Shown here one piece after another: positions 32,826-42,100 of a stretch of DNA of 46,871 nucleotides (positions are counted from its first letter, which is position 1; each line of letters begins with the position of its first letter). A program made the translations under genes and the position numbers. The stretch is taken from positions 1-46,871 of the forward strand of contig JAEYAG010000138.1 of NCBI GenBank assembly GCA_023451265.1, given 5' to 3'. Under the pieces are notes generated by a model that was not told the origin of the DNA, searched no databases, and saw only the letters and a program-made list of their open reading frames with translations. Origin of the DNA: Actinomycetes bacterium (lineage in GTDB: Bacteria; Actinomycetota; Actinomycetes; Actinomycetales; Microbacteriaceae).

Positions 32826-33371
32826 ATGCCCGCGATGAGGAGTGATCGGAGGTTGGGACCTCATCTGGCGATGCTCGCCCACTCGTTCCAAACTGGTCAA
32901 TCTCTGAATGAGTGGGCGCTTCGTCGCCTGGCGACGGTCGGAGAGTCGCCGAGCGCGAGACGTTCACACGCTCGCGGAGGCTCCGAACCCCCGTTAGTCC
33001 GCTTCGCCGATGTGCAGGATGCCGTACGGTGGTTCGGGGGGACTCAGACACCTCTCGCCTATACATGGGTTCTGTACGACAGCCTGGGCCGCCGCGTCGC
33101 GGACTCAGCTTGGGCGTTCCCCACCTCCGTCATGGCCGAGCGAGACGCCCGCGTCATCCAGGAGTTCGTCGACCAACTCGATCTCAACTTCGTTGAGAGC
33201 CACGATCGCGCTTTCGCCTGGTACGCGCAGTTGGACGGCAACGCTGCTCTTCACGCGTCGACTGCATATGAGAGCAGGGACGAGGCAATCCACGGCGCGA
33301 CGGTCGTGATCGGTCTGCTGCCCGTAGCGACAGTCGCCGCCCATGCCGTCGACGCGAGCGTAAACCCCTAA
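32826..33371 (+). CDS. Hypothetical protein before the relaxase
   Basis: 181 residues; ATG at 32826 or 32835. The sequence is soluble-looking and mixed in composition: LNEWALRRLATVGESPSARR, VQDAVRWFGGTQTPLAYTWV, YDSLGRRVADSAWAF, then RDARVIQEFVDQLDLNFVES and YESRDEAIHGATVVIGLLPV. The C-terminal part with paired DARVIQEF and RDEAIHGA helices hints at a small alpha/beta repeat, but I recognise no family. Third-base composition is less extreme than in the chromosomal genes, supporting foreign origin. The relaxase gene follows after 64 bases. Confidence 0.5.
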   Translation: MPAMRSDRRLGPHLAMLAHSFQTGQSLNEWALRRLATVGESPSARRSHARGGSEPPLVRFADVQDAVRWFGGTQTPLAYTWVLYDSLGRRVADSAWAFPTSVMAERDARVIQEFVDQLDLNFVESHDRAFAWYAQLDGNAALHASTAYESRDEAIHGATVVIGLLPVATVAAHAVDASVNP

Positions 33372-33399
33372 ACGGCACCTCTTCCACGCGCTTAGCCGC

Positions 33400-33427
33400 G
33401 AGGTGATGCGCACCTCCAGATGGGAGG
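33400..33427 (+). promoter_or_regulatory. Possible RNA switch over the relaxase ribosome site
   Basis: GAGGTG (33400-33405) can pair with CACCTC (33411-33416), while CCTCC (33413-33417) can pair with the SD GGAGG (33423-33427). The two hairpins share bases and exclude each other, so one hides the SD and the other frees it. Short stems make this tentative. Confidence 0.35.
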
Positions 33428-33435
33428 CGCGACAC

Positions 33436-36400
33436 GTGACGATGTCGATGAGGGTGATGTCCGCTGGTGCGGCATACCGCTACCTGCTGAAGTCGGTGGC
33501 CGTCGGCGACGGCAGCCGGGACATGACCGCGCCGCTGATCCGCTACTACATGGCCAAGGGCAGCCCGCCGGGGCGATGGTTCGGCTCGGGCGTGCCCGGG
33601 CTCGGCATCCCGGGCAACCGAGTAGTCGAAGGCGCGGAGGTCACCGAGGAGCAGCTGCGGCGCCTTCTGGGAGAGGGGCGTGATCCACTCACCGGGGCGC
33701 CGTTGGGCAGGGCGCACCGCGATTTCGCGAAGGACCGCAACGGCGCGCGCCGTCGTGCCGTCGCCGGCTATGACCACACCTTCTCGTTGCCTAAGTCGCT
33801 GAGCGTCCTATGGGCGGTGGCCGACGGCGGCACACAGGCGCTGATCGCCCAGGCGCATCACGAGACGATCCGGGACATGCTCGCCATCATCGAGCGGGAC
33901 GTCGCCGCCACCCGCACCGGCGCCCGCGGCCCCGACGGCGCGGTGGCGCAGATCCCGGTGCGCGGCGTTGTCGCCACCGGCTTCGACCACTACGACTCCC
34001 GCTCCTCCGACCCGCACCTGCACACGCATCTGGTGATCGCGAACCGAGTGCAGGGACCGGACGGGCGGTGGCGCACGCTGGACGGGCGGCCGATCCACGC
34101 CGCGGTCGTGGCGTTGTCGGAGACGTACACGGCCATGCTGATGGACCGGGTGCATCGCGAGATGGGCGTGGTGTGGGAGCGACGCGATAGAGGCGAACGG
34201 CGCGCCCCGGCGTGGGAGATCCGCGGGGTGCCGGAGGCGCTGATCGCGGAGTTCTCCTCCCGCTCCCAAGACATCGACGCCGAGCACGAGCGGCTGATCG
34301 CCGCCTACCGTGCCGAGCACGGTCGGCGACCGTCCCGGCAGACCATCATCCGGCTGCGGCAGCAGGCGACCATCAGCACCCGGCCCGCAAAGAACACCCA
34401 TTCGCTCGCCGAACTGACCCGGCAGTGGCGCACTCGCGCGACCCGAGTCCTCGGCCGCGACGCGACCGGCTGGGCGCGCACCGTCTCCGGAGCGCCGCAA
34501 CCAGTGCGCGCGCTGCGGGCGGACGACTGGACGGCACCCGACATCGACGCGGTCGCACGAGCAGTGCTCGAGGCGGTGGGGGAGAGGCGGTCTACGTGGC
34601 GGCGATGGAACCTGATCGCGGAGGCGGCTCGGCAGACCGTCGAGCATCGCTTCGCATCCGCGCTGGACCGAGATGCGACTCTGCAACGGGTGGTCGATGC
34701 CGCTGAGGCCAGCTCGTTGCAGCTCACCCCGCCTGAGCTCGCCTCGGCCGCGCCGGCCTTCCGGAGGGCTGATGGGACCAGCATGTTCCGCTCGGTCGGA
34801 TCTACGGTGTTCAGCAGCGAGCGGATGCTCGCCGCCGAGGAGAGGCTCTTGCGCGCATCGCGTACCCGTGGCGGTCCGATCCTGACCGAAGCGGCGACCC
34901 TGCGCGCGGCCCGGCGCCGCGACGAGCGCGGCCGCCACCTGGCCGACGACCAGCTCGCCGCCCTGGCCCGGATCGGCAGCTCCGGCCTCGTCCTTGACCT
35001 GCTGATCGGCCCGGCGGGGACCGGCAAGACGACCATGCTGGCCGGTCTGCGGCACGCCTGGGAGTCGGTACACGGCCGCGGATCGGTGATCGGCCTCGCG
35101 CCTACCGGTGCCGCGGCGGACGTGCTCGGCCAGGAGCTCGGGGTCACGGCCGAGAACACGGTCAAGTTCCTCTATGAGACCGACCAGGCCCCGAGACGCC
35201 GGGCTGAGCTCGATGCGCTCACCCGGCTACTGCGCGGGGTGAGCTCGGTCGGCGGACCCGCCAGCGCGTGGGAGGCCCGGCTGCGGACCGCATCCCCGCG
35301 GCTCGCCGACGCGGCGAAGAAGGCCGGCCTGCTGGATGCCGGGGCGGGCTCCAAGCCGTTGGAGCGGATGATCCGCAACCGACAGGACCGGCTCCGCGGC
35401 CGGATCGGGCAATGGCAGCTCCAACCGGGGCAGCTGCTGATCGTCGACGAGGCAGCGATGGTCGGCACTCTCGCGCTGGAGCGCCTCGCGCTGCTTACCC
35501 ATCAAGCCGGCGCCAAGCTGCTGCTGGTCGGGGACGCCGCGCAGATGCAACCCATCGACTCCGGCGGTGCGTTCGGGATGCTCGCCAACGAGCGCGACGA
35601 CACCCCGACCCTGATCGAGGTGCGTCGCTTCACCGCCGAATGGGAACGCGAAGCCTCGCTGCGGCTGCGCCGGGGTGACGACGCCGTATTGGAGGACTAC
35701 GCAGACAACGACCGGATCGTCTCCGGCGGCTACGAGCAGATGGTCGAGGCTGCCTACGCTGCCTGGCGTGCGGACATGGCGGCCGGGCGGCGCTCGATCC
35801 TGGTCACCGAGACCCTGCAGGCGGTCACCGAGCTCAACGAGCGTGCCCGCTACGACCGGGTCACCGCCGGCAAGGTCACCGCCGGCGGTGTGCCCCTGCA
35901 CGATGGCACCCTCGCTGGTGCCGGAGACCTCATCATCACCCGCAAGATCGAACGGCGCCTGACCACAGGCCGCGGCTGGGTGAAGAACAACGACCGCTGG
36001 CTCGTCACCGCCGCGCACCTCGACGGGTCCCTCACCGTGCGCCGCACCGACAGTCGCACCGCCGGGCGGGTCCGCCTGCCAGCCTGGTACGTCGCCGCGC
36101 ACGTCGACCTCGGCTACGCGGTCACCGTGCAGCGCGCCCAAGGGCTCACGGTCGACACCTCGCATGCGCTGGTCGCCTCCCAGGGCATGACCCGCGAGGC
36201 CCTCTATGTCGCTCTGACCCGCGGGATGCTCGCCAACATCGCCTACGTTGCGGTCGACGAGGCCCACCTCGAGGAGCACCAGCAGCACCCGGATCGCGGC
36301 GACGCGCTGGCGATCCTGACCCGGATCCTTCGCAACACCGGCGCCGAGCTCTCCGCTCGCGAGACACTCGCCGCCGAGCAGGACCGTTGGGCCGGCATCG

Positions 36401-37095
36401 CCCAACTCGCGGCGGAGTACGAGACCATCGCCGCCGACGCCGGGCGCAACCGCTGGATCGCCCTCCTGACCGCATCCGGGCTCAGTGACGAGCACATCGA
36501 CGACGTGGTGAGCTCGGACTCTGCCGGACCCCTGTTCGCCGAGTTCCGCCGCGCCGAAGCCGACCGCGTCGACCTCGCCGCCGCCCTGCCCATCCTGGTG
36601 GCGCAGCGTTCTCTCGCCGACGTCGAAGACATCGGCGCCGTGCTGCTGCATCGCCTATCCACCAGCAGCCTGCCGCGCGCCAGAGGCGGTCCGAGGCTCA
36701 TCGCCGGCCTCGTCCCCGAAGCCGCGGCTCCGGACGACGACGCGACCCGCACGGCGCTGTCCGAGCGCGCTCGACTCATCGCCAATAGAGCGCGCTCCCT
36801 CGCCGAGAGCGCGATCAGCACCCGGCAACCCTGGGCCACACAGCTCGGACCTACGCCCGACGAGCCCGCGCGACGCGAAGCCTGGCTGCGCCTCGCGACC
36901 ACGATCGCCGCCTACCGGGACCGGCACGGCGTCACCGGCCCCACACCGCTCGGCCCCGAGACACCGGAGGACTGGCCACGCACCCGCGACCGCGACCTCG
37001 CCCGCCGCGCCCTGACCCGCGCCGCCCAGCTCTCCGAGGAGGCCCGACCCCGCCAGGACCGCGACGCACCGACCATCGCCCCGCCGAGCCTCTAG
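33436..37095 (+). CDS. MobF-family relaxase/helicase (TraA/TrwC-like)
   Basis: About 1219 residues. The N-terminal TrwC relaxase domain contains the HUH metal site H194-L-H196-T-H198 in SSDPHLHTHLVIANRV and an early Tyr pair (AYRYLLK and IRYYMAKG), one of which nicks oriT and carries the strand. The middle is a RecD-like helicase: Walker A GPAGTGKTTM (~525), Walker B LLIVDEAAMVG (~670), GDAAQMQPIDSGGAF, and late TVQRAQGLTVDTSHAL and REALYVALTRG motifs. The GTG at 33436 has GGGAGG eight bases upstream; ATG at 33442 is the alternative. It would process the element's DNA for conjugative transfer. No coupling protein or type IV channel genes are nearby. Confidence 0.93.
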   Translation: MTMSMRVMSAGAAYRYLLKSVAVGDGSRDMTAPLIRYYMAKGSPPGRWFGSGVPGLGIPGNRVVEGAEVTEEQLRRLLGEGRDPLTGAPLGRAHRDFAKDRNGARRRAVAGYDHTFSLPKSLSVLWAVADGGTQALIAQAHHETIRDMLAIIERDVAATRTGARGPDGAVAQIPVRGVVATGFDHYDSRSSDPHLHTHLVIANRVQGPDGRWRTLDGRPIHAAVVALSETYTAMLMDRVHREMGVVWERRDRGERRAPAWEIRGVPEALIAEFSSRSQDIDAEHERLIAAYRAEHGRRPSRQTIIRLRQQATISTRPAKNTHSLAELTRQWRTRATRVLGRDATGWARTVSGAPQPVRALRADDWTAPDIDAVARAVLEAVGERRSTWRRWNLIAEAARQTVEHRFASALDRDATLQRVVDAAEASSLQLTPPELASAAPAFRRADGTSMFRSVGSTVFSSERMLAAEERLLRASRTRGGPILTEAATLRAARRRDERGRHLADDQLAALARIGSSGLVLDLLIGPAGTGKTTMLAGLRHAWESVHGRGSVIGLAPTGAAADVLGQELGVTAENTVKFLYETDQAPRRRAELDALTRLLRGVSSVGGPASAWEARLRTASPRLADAAKKAGLLDAGAGSKPLERMIRNRQDRLRGRIGQWQLQPGQLLIVDEAAMVGTLALERLALLTHQAGAKLLLVGDAAQMQPIDSGGAFGMLANERDDTPTLIEVRRFTAEWEREASLRLRRGDDAVLEDYADNDRIVSGGYEQMVEAAYAAWRADMAAGRRSILVTETLQAVTELNERARYDRVTAGKVTAGGVPLHDGTLAGAGDLIITRKIERRLTTGRGWVKNNDRWLVTAAHLDGSLTVRRTDSRTAGRVRLPAWYVAAHVDLGYAVTVQRAQGLTVDTSHALVASQGMTREALYVALTRGMLANIAYVAVDEAHLEEHQQHPDRGDALAILTRILRNTGAELSARETLAAEQDRWAGIAQLAAEYETIAADAGRNRWIALLTASGLSDEHIDDVVSSDSAGPLFAEFRRAEADRVDLAAALPILVAQRSLADVEDIGAVLLHRLSTSSLPRARGGPRLIAGLVPEAAAPDDDATRTALSERARLIANRARSLAESAISTRQPWATQLGPTPDEPARREAWLRLATTIAAYRDRHGVTGPTPLGPETPEDWPRTRDRDLARRALTRAAQLSEEARPRQDRDAPTIAPPSL

Positions 37096-37098
37096 CGG

Positions 37099-37136
37099 TT
37101 ATCCACAAGCCAGGTCATCCGCGCGAGTTATCCACA
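37099..37136. other. Two consensus DnaA boxes
   Basis: Perfect TTATCCACA occurs at 37099-37107 and 37128-37136, same orientation, 29 bp apart, starting four bases after the relaxase stop. Consensus boxes paired in a 115-base intergenic gap are unlikely by chance in this G+C-rich DNA. They may belong to a replication origin for the excised element, or DnaA control of the gene downstream. Confidence 0.55.
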
Positions 37137-37210
37137 GCACCCGGATGCGAGCGCCCCCGTCCGCACCTACCGTGAGCGAGAACAGCCATGAGACCGAGAG
37201 GAGCCACGCG

Positions 37211-37675
37211 ATGATCGTTGTCATCCTGATCCTGATCTACCTGTGCCTCCGCCTCGCTCCCCCGATCCACAGGTTCTGCCAGGCGGTCTTCCCCACCAAC
37301 ATCGTCCTGCGCTACTTCCGGCAGCGTGACCGCCTGAGGTGGGGCGTGCCCGTCGGCCTTGCCGGCGCCGCGTTCTACTACGGCCTCTACCTGGTCCTGC
37401 TCGACGGCCGGGAGTTGGAGATGGACTTCCGGGGCATCCTGACCCTGCTCGGCGGATTCTTCATCGTGGTCAGCTTCGGCAAGTTCGCGTTCTTCGTCCC
37501 CTACAGCGTGATCGCGCTCGTCTCCCACCTCATCCGCGAGGCCGTGCTGCTGTGGCGGGTCCGCGGCGAGCTCCGCCGCGAGGCGAAGGCGGATGGAGCA
37601 CCTGCCCCGGAGTTCACCGCCGAACAGCGTCGGCAGCTCCGCGTCTGGGCCCGCGAGATCCTCGCTACCCGCTAG
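37211..37675 (+). CDS. Membrane protein downstream of the relaxase
   Basis: 154 residues with about three hydrophobic segments: IVVILILIYLCLRLA at the N-terminus, WGVPVGLAGAAFYYGLYLVL, and LTLLGGFFIVVSFGKFAFFV running into PYSVIALVSHLI. A basic amphipathic C-terminus (RVRGELRREAKAD) should lie in the cytoplasm. SD AGGAG precedes ATG 37211. I do not recognise a family. Next to a relaxase it may help mating, entry exclusion or membrane docking (inference only). Confidence 0.65.
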   Translation: MIVVILILIYLCLRLAPPIHRFCQAVFPTNIVLRYFRQRDRLRWGVPVGLAGAAFYYGLYLVLLDGRELEMDFRGILTLLGGFFIVVSFGKFAFFVPYSVIALVSHLIREAVLLWRVRGELRREAKADGAPAPEFTAEQRRQLRVWAREILATR

Positions 37676-37763
37676 CCGTCCTCGGGCCGGCAGGACCGGT
37701 GGCTGACCAGCACCCGAGGCGCTACGGGCACCTGTGTCGATCACGACACGGGAGGGCCGTCCC

Positions 37764-38309
37764 ATGCCCGCCACGGAGCCACTGCAGTTCGGACGCACAG
37801 TACGCAGCGCTGATTCCGTTCGCGCGGATGCCCAGGCCGCCCGGGATTACTGGACCGCCCTCGAACACCTCAGCGCCGCGCGGAGAGCCGCGATCCTGCG
37901 CGAGCGAACACAGCCGACTCAGCGAGACGAGCAGAGCGCCGGTACGACAGAATCGGCGCAGTCTGAGTCCTTCGTGTTCACGATGCCGGCTCCGCGACTC
38001 GGTCCTGCAGAGCGGGAGTCCGCCCTCGAACGTCGCGAGCGGCATCTTTGGCTGGAGCGTGTCGAGCATCCCACTCACCAGCTGTTACGTCGTCTGCGAA
38101 CTGAACGGGACAAGTTGGAAAGAGAAGTTTCCGAGCAGGGGAAGCCGCCGCCTCGGTACGTGCGCGGCGAGATCCACCCCTCCGGTATGACCTACCAACG
38201 TGCACTCGCCATCGCGATCGCCTGCCTCGAGCGCGAGGCCGAACTCAACGGAGCGGCCAACGCACGTCCGACAATCGCTGGTGGTCCGGTCGCCGCACCA
38301 ACGATCTAG
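37764..38309 (+). CDS. Hypothetical charged protein
   Basis: 181 residues from ATG 37764 with GGGAGGG seven bases upstream; the frame is also open from a GTG at 37734. Highly charged and Arg/Glu/Ala rich, with likely coiled-coil helices: DAQAARDYWTALEHLSAARR and ERRERHLWLERVEHPTHQLL then RRLRTERDKLEREV. GMTYQRALAIAIACLEREAE near the end is another helix. No family recognised. It lies between the membrane protein and the SOS-type promoter, in the same orientation as the relaxase; the C-terminus is low complexity. Confidence 0.5.
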   Translation: MPATEPLQFGRTVRSADSVRADAQAARDYWTALEHLSAARRAAILRERTQPTQRDEQSAGTTESAQSESFVFTMPAPRLGPAERESALERRERHLWLERVEHPTHQLLRRLRTERDKLEREVSEQGKPPPRYVRGEIHPSGMTYQRALAIAIACLEREAELNGAANARPTIAGGPVAAPTI

Positions 38310-38363
38310 TGCGGACGAACCCCCTGTTGTCGCCGCCCACCACGACCACGGGATTGGAGCCGT

Positions 38364-38417
38364 TTGGTGTGCGGGGTCGCGCGTCGTACACTCGAAAGCC
38401 ATCGAACATACATTCGA
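38364..38417 (+). promoter_or_regulatory. Promoter with LexA-like SOS box
   Basis: TTGGTG (38364-38369) and TACACT (38387-38392) are 17 bp apart, giving a start near 38399. TCGAACATACATTCGA (38402-38417) follows at once and differs at one position from the actinobacterial LexA box TCGAAC-N4-GTTCGA. The two small genes behind it are therefore probably induced by DNA damage. Confidence 0.6.
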
Positions 38418-38430
38418 TTGGAGGGTCGCG

Positions 38431-38679
38431 GTGAACGAGCCTGTGGAACTCACTCTCGGCGAAGGCGGAGTGCCGGCCGCCATGCGCAGGGGAGCGACCG
38501 AGTACGAAGTTGTGGATACGCCGACTCGCGTCGAACTCGAGCCGTACTTCGTGACCCATCCACCACCGGCTCGCCTGGGTTGGCGATTCACGGCGCGCAG
38601 CGCCGACGACATCAGGGTGTTCGATGTGTTCGGCGGTGCGGGCGGCGCCGGGTGGAGGCTGGTTCATGAGTACCTCTAG
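38431..38679 (+). CDS. Small SOS-box gene product, possibly DUF6504-like
   Basis: 82 residues starting at GTG with GGAGGG five bases upstream. The stretch EYEVVDTPTRVELEPYF then ARLGWRFTARSADDIRVF and GWRLVHEYL has the look of the short beta-rich DUF6504-type proteins that accompany SOS DNA polymerases in actinobacteria; this is a weak resemblance only. Controlled by the LexA-like promoter just upstream. Its end overlaps the next gene by 14 bases, so both are co-translated. Confidence 0.5.
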   Translation: MNEPVELTLGEGGVPAAMRRGATEYEVVDTPTRVELEPYFVTHPPPARLGWRFTARSADDIRVFDVFGGAGGAGWRLVHEYL

Positions 38680-39031
38680 CTCGCACGGCGTGCCCGACTA
38701 CTCATTCGAGCCTCGGGAGGTCGGCGGCGTGACTGTCCGCCGGCTGCGTCCCGCGACCCGTCGTCCGAGTGAGCCGCCACGGTGGGAGGTGTCCCAGGCG
38801 GGCCGTGCCATCGGGTGGATCGACCGGCATCAGCTCCGTGGCGCCGCCTCCACCTTCTACTTCGCGACCGGTGTCCACCCCACGACAGGCAAGCACTACC
38901 GGCTGGAGGGATCGACGGACTTCGTCGACCGGGTCAACGCTATCCGGCTCTTCGACATCGACCCGATGACCAGCCGCCAGCACCTCGGCCTCGGATTCCT
39001 GCCTGCTTACAGGTCGCTGGGAGCGTCATAG
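38666..39031 (+). CDS. Hypothetical protein in the SOS-type pair
   Basis: 121 residues; ATG 38666 lies within the previous gene. Basic N-terminus (VRRLRPATRRPSEPPRWEV), then GRAIGWIDRHQLRGAASTFY and FATGVHPTTGKHYRLEGSTD, ending MTSRQHLGLGFLPAYRSLGA. It may be a small beta-barrel, with WEVSQAGRAIGWID resembling a substrate-edge strand. I recognise no family. It shares the LexA-like promoter, so a role in damage response or in regulating transfer of the element is possible. A 17-bp hairpin terminator follows. Confidence 0.5.
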   Translation: MSTSSSHGVPDYSFEPREVGGVTVRRLRPATRRPSEPPRWEVSQAGRAIGWIDRHQLRGAASTFYFATGVHPTTGKHYRLEGSTDFVDRVNAIRLFDIDPMTSRQHLGLGFLPAYRSLGAS

Positions 39032-39065
39032 CCCCGGCGGTCTCGAGTCACAGCCACGAGCAGCA

Positions 39066-39111
39066 GAACGCTGCGGCCCGCACCCCCTGGGAGATGCGGG
39101 CTGCAGCGTTC
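39066..39111. terminator. Bidirectional terminator hairpin
   Basis: GAACGCTGCGGCCCGCA (39066-39082) pairs with TGCGGGCTGCAGCGTTC (39095-39111) over 17 bp with a single G-U pair and a 12-base loop. It lies between convergent genes, the small SOS-type gene and the surface protein gene, and can serve both. Confidence 0.8.
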
Positions 39112-39125
39112 CAGCGCCTTGGGTC

Positions 39126-42100
39126 TCAGGCAGTATCGGATGACTTGAGGTCGAGCCCCTCGATGTCCTCCAGACCGCCGTACTCGAGATCCTCCTCACG
39201 GACGTAGCCGTTGCGCTCCCGATAGATCGCCAGGCGCCGCCCGAAGACGAGGGCGCCGGCGCCGGCGAGCAGGAACACAGCGGCGGCTATCCCGAACGGA
39301 AGCAGCCAGTCCCCACCGCCCGTGAAGGCGAGCCGGTCAGTCGGCGGCTGCGGCGGGGCAGGCGGAGGAACCTCGGTCACCTTCGTCGTCTCGCCCGGCG
39401 CTCCGCACAGGCCACGTGCGAGGACCTCGCCTTCGGAGTCACGGACGGTCTCGATCCAGTAATACGTCCCGGCGTGCTCGAACACGACCGGCTCGGAGGT
39501 GTACTCGCCCGGCCCGTCCAACAGGATCGGATCGCCCGTGTAGACGAGCTCCTCCTCGGTGCAGACCGGAGCGTCGCCGTGCTGCCGGTAAGCCTCGAAC
39601 GTCACGGTCGCGCCCTCCGGGACGGTGCCGCTGACGATCGCCGTGTCGGTGGCCGGATGGCCGAGCACCACAGTCGGTGTCGCGAGGGTGGTCACCGTCA
39701 GCTCCACGGGCTGCTCGGTCACCACCGTCGTCTCCCCGGGTGCTCCGCAGCTGCCCTCGACGAGCACCTCGCCCTTGGCGTCGTAGAGCGTCTCGATCCA
39801 GTACACGCTGCCTGCCTGATCGACGCTCGTCATCCCGGAGCGGTAGACGCCAGGCTGGGTGACCGGGATCGGGTCGGAGACGTAGAACGCCTCCTCGCAG
39901 ATCGGCGGCTCTCCGTCCGGTATCGGGCCGTAGGCGCGGAACACGAGGGTCGCCCCGTCCGGGATGGTGCCCTGCACGAGCGCCATGTCGTCGAACGGCT
40001 CACCGACCAGCGCGGCCGGCGTCGCCTGTGTGATGACCGTCGGCGGGGTGACCGGCGGATGCGCCGGCGGGACGAAGAACCGCTCGAGGATGTCGGCCGG
40101 GCTCGAGGTGTAGGGCTGGACGCGGTCGTCGCCGGCGAAGCTGGTGACGACGACGTAGTAGCCGGGCTCGGTCGGGGTGATCCGGTCGGCGTCCTCGTAT
40201 CCGAGCCGGTACACCCCGTTGCGGGCGGGCGTGGTGATGCTGGTCAGCACCGGCGCGTCGGACAGGTCGAGGTCGTCGGTGAGGACCGCGTCGTCGGCGA
40301 ACGGCCCGTACACGGTGTGTATGAGCTCGTCGACGTCGGGCAGCCAGTAGCCGTCGCCGTGGAAGTCGCCGTGGTCGGCCGGGAAGCCTGACACGGTGAC
40401 GATGTCGAACGCGCGGCCGCCGGGATGCACGTTGTACTCCCGCAGCTCCGACGTGGTGTGGATCGGCCACCGCACCGAAGTGGACTCGATCGGCACACCG
40501 TAGTCATCCGACCAGTCAGCAGCGAGGTACGGCTGCACCCACTCCGGCTGGGAAGCCTTCTTGACCTGCCACACCCACGTCACGAACCCTGCCGCGGGGG
40601 CGGTGACCACGGGGGAGATGTAGCTTCCCGGCCCTGTCGCCGTCACGGTCACCGTGCCGATCGGCACCGCGTCGAGGTCCACCGCCGCGTTCTGCGTCGG
40701 CGGCCGGGTGCCCGGCACCTGGTAGAGGGTTCCCTCGAGGATCACCGGGATCGGCTGCCCGTCGACCTTCAGCCACGGCCCGTTCACGCTCGAAACCACG
40801 AGCCGATCCGTCAGCGGGTCACCGGGTACGACGAGGCGTTGCTGGGCGGTCGAGACGGCCTTCGGCTGGAACGGCACCACGGCGGTCTCGGCTACCTGAC
40901 CGAACCGATCCGTGTATGAGCCGGTTAGGTAGCGGCCGAGCTCGCCCTGCGCGCCCTTGTCGATCGCCCACACCCAGGTGTAGAACCCGGACGAGGGCGC
41001 CGTGATCGTTCCGGCCGAGGTGTAGTCGCCGGCGCCGGCGAGGGTGATCTCCTCCACGCCCGCGATCGGAGCGCCGATCGGCGGGGAGTCCGCCTCGGCG
41101 GGCTGCTCGTCGAACGGGCCGTAGAGGGTCCCGGTCGCGGTGATCGGAATCCTGGCACCGTCGAGGATCGTCCACGTGCCCTTGGTCACGGACACCGCCA
41201 GCTCGTCCACGAACGCGTCGCCCTGGGCAACGAATCGGCTCGCCACCTGCGTGCCGATGACCGGCTGGAAGTCGAGGTCGATCCGCGGAGTCTGCGCTGA
41301 AGCGGACAGGTTGCCCGGAGTGCCTGCGACCGAGGCGATGGTCCGCTGCTCGCCTGCTCCGGCCGTGTACAGGTCGACCTTCGCCCCGTAGCCTTCGGCT
41401 GCGGCCGACATCGATGCGCCGATCTGATACCACGGCGCCCCGTCTGCTGGGGTGCCGGTGATGCCGAACTGCCCGGCGCCCAGCGTCCGCGATGTCGAGC
41501 CGTTGTCGAACACGGCATCCGAGAGGTTTGCTGGGCCTTGCAGGTGCGAGGGATGCGCGGTCACCGTCAGCGTGCCTTGATACTGGTCGGTCATGTCGAG
41601 CGACAGGGACAGTGATGGATCGGTCGCGGCGTAGGCCGGAGCCTCGGCGCGCATCTGGGCGAGCAGCGCCAGGATCGTCGGCCGTGCACTGCTGGGGGCA
41701 CGCGCGACGTAGTACGCGTCGCCACTCATCCCGTGGCTGTTGTAGACGCCTGGATCGGTGACCGCCCAGACATACAGTGCGAGGGCGGCTGTCACGTTGG
41801 GGTCGCCGGACTGACCCCACCTGGCGAGCGCGTAGTTCAGCTCCGCCAATTGCTGTCGCGACAGGGAGTCCAGCGATGTCACGGTGTGTGGGCCGGACGT
41901 CGGTGAGAGCGGTGCGCTGCCGCCCAACTCGATGCAGTACACCTGCCGTCCGTCGTCCGCCCGATAGGCGCCGAGGAACCCTTGGCCGATGTCATAGCCA
42001 GCACCGTGAGTTCCCGCATGTGCTGGCTGCGCGGCGACGAACAGGCCGCTGAAGGCGAGCAGCAGTGCGATCGCCACCGACAGCGCAGCTCGGAAAACGC

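Noticed and set aside
35227..36651. 474-residue minus-strand frame inside the relaxase gene
   Set aside because: Antisense shadow; the relaxase frame carries HUH, Walker A and Walker B motifs.
37099..37136. Chromosomal oriC
   Set aside because: Only two DnaA boxes and none of the oriC neighbours (dnaA, dnaN, rpmH); the relaxase context points to the element.
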